Shown piece after piece: positions 57,830-64,000 of a DNA stretch of 64,000 nucleotides. Below the pieces are notes generated by a model, which saw nothing but the letters and a program-made list of their open reading frames with translations, did no database searches and was not told where the DNA came from. The position numbers and the translations under genes were made by a program. Origin of the DNA: Paguma larvata (taxonomy: Eukaryota > Chordata > Mammalia > Carnivora > Viverridae); the NCBI GenBank assembly GCA_030068075.1, contig CM057826.1:65197312-65261311 (forward strand). Direction: 5' to 3'. Numbering within the stretch: position 1 is the first letter of the stretch; each line of letters opens with the position of its first letter.

Positions 57830-58640
57830 AGTTTAATTCTGTAGCAGATTGAGTTTCCAAAAATGATCACAACAATATTGCCTATTCCTTATGCTCTTTT
57901 TTTTTTTAAGTTTATTTATCTATTCTGAGAGAGAGGGCACAAGTCGGGGAGGGGAAGAGAGAGAAGGAACAGGAGAGGGAGAGGGAGAGAGAGAGGGAGA
58001 GAGAGAATCCCAAGCAGGTTCTGGAGTGCAGAGTCTGATGCAAGACCCAAAGCCACGAGCCATCAGATCATGGCCTAAGCCAAAGTCGGCTGCTTAACTG
58101 ATTGAACCACCCCTGCACTCCTTCCTCATGCTTTTAATACAGTGTGATCTTGACAATATTACTATTCAGTCTTGGGATCTTTATCTATTCCCCTTGAGCC
58201 TGGGTGGATCTTTTTGACTTCTTCAAATAATAAAGTATGGTGAGCTTGTGACTTTTAAGACTAGATCAGAAAAATCCTGTGCAGTCCCACCTTGATGTCT
58301 TGCAATACCCATTTCTGGAGTTAGCCTCCATGCAGAGAGAAAGCCCAAACTAGCTCATATGAGAGACAGCCATGTGGACAGGCCGTGTATAGGCATTACA
58401 ACCTGTAACCCAGCTATGGTCTCAGCTCACAGCCAGCATTAACCACCAAGCATGAGACTATACAGATGCCTTTAGAATATTTCAGCCCATAGGTATTGAG
58501 ACATTCCCAGATTTCAATTCTCTCAGTCGACACTCCATCTCTGCTATACTCTTTCCAAATTTCTGAACCACAGAATCGATGACATATTACAGTATTTGTT
58601 TTGGAGTGGCTTATAATGCAGCAACAGTAACTTGAACACA
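57830..58640 (+). repeat. MLT1-type LTR, plus, split by a CAN-SINE
   Basis: After the SINE come TGACTTTTAAGACTAGATCA, CATGTGGACAGGCCGTGTAT, TCAGCTCACAGCCAGCATTA, ATCTCTGCTATACTCTTTCC, TTCTGAACCACAGAATCGAT and TTTTGGAGTGGCTTATAATG with GCAGCAACAGTAACTTGAAC, the order typical of MLT1 LTRs. Confidence 0.72.
57901..58120 (-). repeat. CAN-SINE, older copy, minus
   Basis: T run, GAGAGAGAGGGCACAAGTCG, a purine-rich GGGAGAGGGAGAG tract, and the end CTGATTGAACCACCCCTGCA. ATTCCTTATGCT before and CTTCCTCATGCT after look like a decayed target duplication. Confidence 0.88.
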
Positions 58641-60629
58641 TTAAATATCTTTTAACAATAGTTATGCCATTGCTTAAGCTCTTTTCTCTGCAAAGTGTCC
58701 TCATACCTTCCTTCTGGATAACAGCTCCCTTTTATTCTAAACCCAGTTCAAGTTCTGCCACTTGCACAAAAGTCTTCACTGCGTTTTTCAGCCCACAAGG
58801 AGCTCTCCTTTCTCTGAACTCTTGAGTATCACTTCACTTAGTGCTTTTTTTCTGTGACACATATATACTTTCTTTTCATTCTTAATTAACTGAATCTCCA
58901 TTATGTTCACATAGCAGATGGTGTAATAGTTCAGTAGAGACTAACTCCCCTCCCCAGCTCCAGTGAGTGAACATTAATTAATCTAAGCTAATTGTGGCAA
59001 TTAATATTTTTCTTACCAGAAATAGGTTTAGGGAAAGACTGAGACCTAATTCTGGCCAATGAGATTTTAGAGAGAGGCTTCTGGGGAAAGTTTGTCTAGG
59101 TTTTTGTTTTCTTTTGTTTTAACAGTTAAATGCAGCTATTCTAAAAATAGTATGTAGAAACAAGATGTCAAGTTAAGAAGAGTAAGAAAAGAAAACCTTT
59201 TCCAGAATTCCTGCAGCAGACTTACTTCAAGTCCTATTGACCAAGGTTGCATTGTATGTTCATGTTTTAGTGGCGACAGTAACTGGGAAAATAACTTTTC
59301 AACATTTTCAACATCTCTAGAGGGAGGTGGTCTCTGCCACCAGCCAGAGCAACAGCCTTCAAGCATAAGTAAGATTTTCCCTTGGTATTCTGGGATATCC
59401 CCAACTGGAGAGCCTAAAAAATATCCAACATAGAGATGCCATTCAGAATAGGTAAAAATGGAAGTAGGGCTCATTATTCTTTTTTTTTTTTTTTTTTACA
59501 GAATAAGATCTTAAATAGTTTTTCGTTCTATCTTTTCATATGATCTCCTCTCAGGAAATTAAAACTCTTATAGTTTTGAACTAAAATGACAAACTATAAT
59601 ACTTTAATAGCAATATTAATTAAAAATACCACTAAACTGTCAATATCTTATTCTATGAAAACTGTAATGCACATTTTTAAATTTTCCTTCTTGTATCTAC
59701 CCTAATCCTCTGTACCCCCTCCTTGACTCTATTTTGAAAATGACACCAATCAGAGTTACAGGTTAGAGAACTGACAACAATTTCTAAACTTTTCAGTCTT
59801 ACGAGAGCTTTCCAATCAAAAACCACTTCCCAAACTAGATTTTTAGTAACAGAGGAAAAAAGAAATTGATAAAATTTGTGATTATTTACCTAAGTCCATA
59901 TGTTTCATAGGAAAACCAGGTTATTCTTGCGAAAATGTATGTTATGATGTTTTATCAAATGAGATTCTTTTAAATAGTCAATGACAAAGAATGATCTCTC
60001 CTTTTTTGTGGGTGCAGAGGTGAGAGTGCTTCTTCATCTTCATCTAAGTTTCCTTTTGATAATATAAAAAGCTTTCTGTATTGTTGCATTTTAAGGCTAG
60101 ACTCTGAGGTTTCATAAGTTAGCATTAGCAGCACAGACATGATCTTTAAAGCTCAGTTTAACTTGCAGAAACAGAGAAAGAGTTGAATATGATTTCTCTT
60201 CTCTTTCTAATAAAAAAAGTTACATTAAACTACTTATGGAAAACTGAAAAATGCTTTTGCAGTAAGCATTCTTTTTCATACCAACCAGCTGGAAACAGTA
60301 TACTACCTTATTTTGCCGAGGTGGTGTTGGGTTCTGACTCACGGTGCCAATAAATATCATTACCTACTAAAGCAAAATTATTCATAACTCCAAATTTCAC
60401 TTGCAATGTTACTTTTCACTCACTGGCATTAACAATCAGTTTAATGTAGACATGCCTAATGTAGATATATGTTAGACCAGCATAGCATTGTGGCCCTGGT
60501 GTTGATATGATAGTGATCTTTATGAGGGGAGCCAGGGAGAACTCTATGGACTGACTTTGCCTTGTCCCAAGCTATATAAGAGATCTTCGGAAACACAAAT
60601 GTGGCTATAAGAAGATGGACATCTGAATC
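58641..60629. other. Upstream flank, nothing firmly recognised
   Basis: No exon seen. A T run is at 59480-59499. 58910-59130 contains GAGACCTAATTCTGGCCAAT followed by GAGATTTTAGAGAGAGGC, which looks like an old mammalian repeat that I cannot name. Confidence 0.45.
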
Positions 60630-60755
60630 AAAGGAGAAAGGCAGTGTAGTATAATAGAATACTGAACTAGGTGTTTCCCTTTTCTATCATTTGACCCACA
60701 TCACTTAACTTCTGTAGGGCTGGGTTTCCTCTTTAACTAGTGCTCATGGTTTGGC
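60630..60755 (+). repeat. MIR-like fragment, plus
   Basis: GGCAGTGTAGTATAATAGAA at the start, CATCACTTAACTTCTGTAGG and GCTGGGTTTCCTCTTTAACT afterwards match a MIR 5' half. Confidence 0.55.
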
Positions 60756-61104
60756 ATTGTTGAGAATCAATGGCCAGCTAACTTGAACATCTGACTTGTA
60801 CATTCTTGAACAAGGAAATCTTGATTTATAGTACTTGGCACAAATAGCCTTGAACACTTGGGATAAATGAAGAGCAGTTGCTAACAGAATGGTAGTTTGT
60901 TATCAGTTCTTGACATGTTGTACTTACTTGAACTTTCATCTTCACTCTGGATTTCACAATAGCAGTGCACATTTCTAGCCATGTTTGAGATGTGCTTTGA
61001 CGGTAATCAAGATGCTAAATGTCTGTAAATATTTATTCAAATTCAAAAAGAGAGAAGAGCTGCTTACTATACTATTAACTTATCTAATAGGTTTATTTTA
61101 TTAT
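60756..61104. other. Upstream flank, nothing recognised
   Basis: AT-rich; no gene or named repeat seen. Confidence 0.5.
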
Positions 61105-61225
61105 AATATTCTAGTGGATAAGCTCAATGAAAGTAGAGGTTATTTTTTTGTTTTGTTCATTGACACACAACCAGCACCCAGAACAGTGCCTGCAACATAA
61201 GAGTTACTCAATAAACATTTTCTTC
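61105..61225 (+). repeat. L2 3' end, plus
   Basis: GATAAGCTCAATGAAAGTAG, TTTGTTTTGTTCATTGACAC, CACCCAGAACAGTGCCTGCA and ACTCAATAAACATTTTCTTC are the usual L2 3' sequence. Confidence 0.68.
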
Positions 61226-63166
61226 ATGAAAAAAATCTACATATAAAATGCTAAAAATATGAAATGTTTTATTTTCCTAGATCAGTCATATCCCCTCCCA
61301 GAAGATGAGTAGTATATATTATTTTAGGATTCCCTATATTTGTACTCCCTCCCTATAAGATTTATCCCTGCCCTTTGCCTGGGCCTTATCGCAAATCCTT
61401 TGTAGCAGGATAGGGAGCATTTGACTTGTTTTGTTCATTGCACATGAGCGTCTGTGATGTACCATGTTCCAGCAGAAGCTTGAAGAGTGACTGCATGTTT
61501 CCACTCTTTTCCTCTGCCACAGGAAGAAGAAATGTCCCACACAAGGGCTGCTTTTTCAGGCTAAATCCTAGAATGAGAAGATATGTGGGTAAAACCTGGA
61601 GCTGATCTGCAACATGAGTGACAACTGACTATTGTTGTCACAACAGTGGGATTTGATGACTGTTTATTATCTCACTGTAACCTGGTGAGAGTCTATAGGA
61701 ATTTCTGGAGGAATGTGTGAAAGGTAGCATATAAAAAGCAATTTAAATAAAACAGTGTGGTAGCTTTTTCTTTATAGAAGTATTAAGGCTATGTTACAGA
61801 AGGTGAGGGGCACAAGGTTCACAAATGATAAATACCCTTTGGTATGATTTTAAGATTTTCAAATTATCCATGTTCTCACCCATGTCCCCAGGATGACACA
61901 AAATAAAGGCTAAGTGGATGTTTGATGCTTAAATGCTTTATTTTGCATTTTGCAGAGAAAGGAAAAGGTAGAGGAGGGTTGTTAAGAAAGAAACCTGTAG
62001 AGATTAGTGGCAATCTGCAACAACATTGATTAATTTTGGAATGTGATAATATTTTTGCCTTTTAGATACCTACAGAAGTAAAGGGGCGGGGGAGAAAGCA
62101 GGCGGCAGACACCAGCAGATAGTTGCTGCTGACATTTCCATTTCTGAGTCATGCTGGCCATTAAGGAACAGTCTATTCTTGGGAAACAGGTATTTAACTT
62201 TTGATTTCAGTATAAGTCATTTCAGTTACGCAGTATTTTACTGAGAATCCACCATGTGTTAATTATTATACCAGGATAAAGTATGAGCAATACACGTAAG
62301 ATTTCACCAGGTCTTCCTCAACTTCCACATCCATGTGATCTATTTACTCTAAATGATTCCACAAATTTTCATAGCCAAGATATCTGCTCCAAACACAGTC
62401 TAAATTCATCATCAACACAATTTGAAATCTCTTACCATCTCCCTCCCCATAAGAGGCATAAACAGTGCAAGGGGGAATAGAAAGGGAGGGAATAGGGTCA
62501 TAAAAGCACATTCTAGAAAAGTAGACTCTTAGCTATAATCTTTAAGGCAAAAAGAGACTTGGTTAGAGGAAGCAATATGAAATACGTTAAAGAATGGCAC
62601 TCTTGCACATTCTAACTTGTTACCTGCCCCCAACCAAGGTCACAGCTTAGGCTTTGCGCCTCATGTTATTAAGGCCTGATTTCATCTTGCCCAACACCCC
62701 TTACCCCCTGCCCCACTTCAAATTATTCCTTAAATCAAAGCTTAACTTATCTCTTGTTGGCCCTCAGATAAATTGCAGCTTTCAGCAATAGGTACCAACC
62801 ACAAAGACTGAAAGCCAAAACCAAAGCCAAAACAAAACCTTTACTCAAGTAGCTCACACAAAGAAAAATAAAGAAGTGGGGCAGACTTCACATTCGGTTG
62901 ATCCATCCATTCAGGTGTGCACTTAACACCTCAGGCCATTTACATCTTATTTCTTTGCCATTCACAGCTTCATCTCAGAGATGATCGTATGATAACTGCC
63001 AATTACAATTCCTGCTGCATGCTTTGGCGTACATCTCAAGAGATGAGGTTACAGATGATGTAAATAGCGTAATTAACACAGGAGCCCAGGTGGATATATG
63101 CTTAAACCAGAATTTGCAGCTTTCCTTCCATTGACCATGGAACATTTATAAAACTGACTACATATG
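61226..63166. other. Upstream flank, nothing recognised
   Basis: No coding exon recognised on either strand. In human the neighbouring gene on this side is TSLP, but I see no TSLP coding exon here. Confidence 0.5.
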
Positions 63167-63353
63167 AGGGGAGACAGGGCAGCTCAGTCGGTTAAGCATC
63201 TGACTTTGGCTCAAGTCACCATCTCATGGTTTGGGGGTTCAAGCCCCTCATCCGGCTCATTGCTGTCAGCATAGAGCTCATTTCACATCTTCTGTCCCCC
63301 TGTATTTCTATCTTTCCCCCACTAGCAACAAATAGACAAACAAACAAAAAAAA
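63167..63353 (+). repeat. CAN-SINE, diverged, plus
   Basis: Head GGGGAGACAGGGCAGCTCAG with body TTTGGCTCAAGTCACCATCT, ending in an A run. AAACTGACTACATA at 63151-63164 and AAACTGACTACGTA at 63354-63367 form a 14-bp duplication with one change. Confidence 0.9.
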
Positions 63354-63367
63354 AAACTGACTACGTA

Positions 63368-63954
63368 AGTCCACCAGAAAACCTCAGTTCATCTCGGAAA
63401 GTAGAAAAATATAATCCACATTTCCTTTGCAACATTTGGAAAAGTTCTTACTACATTAATATGGTGCATCTACTTGAACTTTACTTTTACATTTACTGGG
63501 TAGTAAGTAATTAAAATGATTATTTTCATATTAACACACCTATGGGGGACATAGAAAAATAAAATATATGAATTATACACATTTTTAAAGATAAAGCAGA
63601 AAACTCAAAGAAACTGCATTTGAGCAATACTTTGAGCTGCGTTTTCTATCTTCAATTCTTCATTCCTCCCTGCTTATAGGGAAATTGGCAAAAACCTTGA
63701 GAAAATTTGTGAGATTTCTTTTCACAGTTTAGTGAAATCTCATCAATTAATCCCTAGAAAAATGGCATTAAGAGGCTTAAACTGTCATCTTCTCCCACCT
63801 TTTGCGTAGGAAACTAATGAGTCCATGCTATATCCACAGGAATTTCTCTTGTGATGGCATTTAGGTCCCTGGGCTGGGTTTTTCTTTAGAGGACTTATCT
63901 TAGAGAGCAAAGGAAACTCCCTCAGGGTAAGGGAAACTGTACTGAGTTTCTCTG
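63368..63954. other. Right flank, nothing recognised
   Basis: No gene or named repeat seen. Confidence 0.5.
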
Positions 63955-64000
63955 AGTAAAAGCTGTGTTTCATTTGCTTTTGTATCCCTAGTACTTGGCT
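63955..64000 (+). repeat. L2-like fragment cut by the window end
   Basis: TTTTGTATCCCTAGTACTTG followed by GCT resembles the L2 3' region. It continues beyond the window. Confidence 0.4.

Noticed and set aside
59136..59474. Minus-strand 112-codon frame as a possible TSLP exon
   Set aside because: TSLP is the expected neighbour on this side by human synteny, but the translation lacks its cysteine pattern and splice context, and the frame looks random.
1..64000. CRISPR array, prokaryotic operon or phage island
   Set aside because: Spliced vertebrate gene structure, SINEs and L1s show nuclear mammalian DNA. The direct repeats found are isolated pairs without regular spacers.

Overview
The window is vertebrate nuclear DNA from a carnivoran, most likely a cat-family species. 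The evidence is the many tRNA-Lys-derived CAN-SINEs of the felid type (a GGGGCGCCTGGGTGGCTCAG-like head, CT-rich tail and A-rich end), together with carnivore-type L1 elements and older mammalian MIR, L2 and MLT1 copies. The DNA is AT-rich, introns carry GT/AG boundaries, and almost all open frames are random or belong to repeats.

One protein-coding gene fills most of the window. On the minus strand, 54091 down to 14368, I could place all 23 coding exons of WDR36 (the UTP21 homologue). Every splice junction keeps phase. The exons sum to 2,688 nt, which is 895 codons plus a stop. WDR36 is a double WD40 beta-propeller subunit of the UTP-B module of the small-subunit processome and acts in the nucleolus in 18S rRNA maturation. 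The GC-rich exon 1 region has CCAAT and ETS-type sites just upstream of the start codon, and an in-frame stop 33 codons upstream supports the short N-terminus.

1-2162: mostly unassigned DNA with a very CpG-dense patch of about 100 bp at 1030-1135. 2163-8967: a broken class II (betaretrovirus-like) endogenous provirus on the plus strand. It has two LTRs of about 400 bp, a tRNA-Lys-type primer-binding site, a polypurine tract, an integrase C-terminus and env remnants. A minus-strand L1 interrupts it, and it carries a duplicated pol segment inside env. 8968-14367: intergenic DNA downstream of WDR36, with SINEs and an ancient L1. 14368-54091: WDR36, with intronic repeats including an intron-12 nest (old L1 holding a solo LTR and a younger L1) and a 3 kb L1 in intron 3. 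54092-64000: upstream flank with CAN-SINEs, two MLT1 LTRs, MIRs and L2 pieces. No second gene was recognised there.

I see no CRISPR array, operon or new gene system. The most unusual structures are the rearranged provirus, the nested transposons in intron 12, serial SINE insertions at one target in intron 16, and the isolated CpG-dense patch. Repeat boundaries are read by eye and are approximate unless target-site duplications are given.
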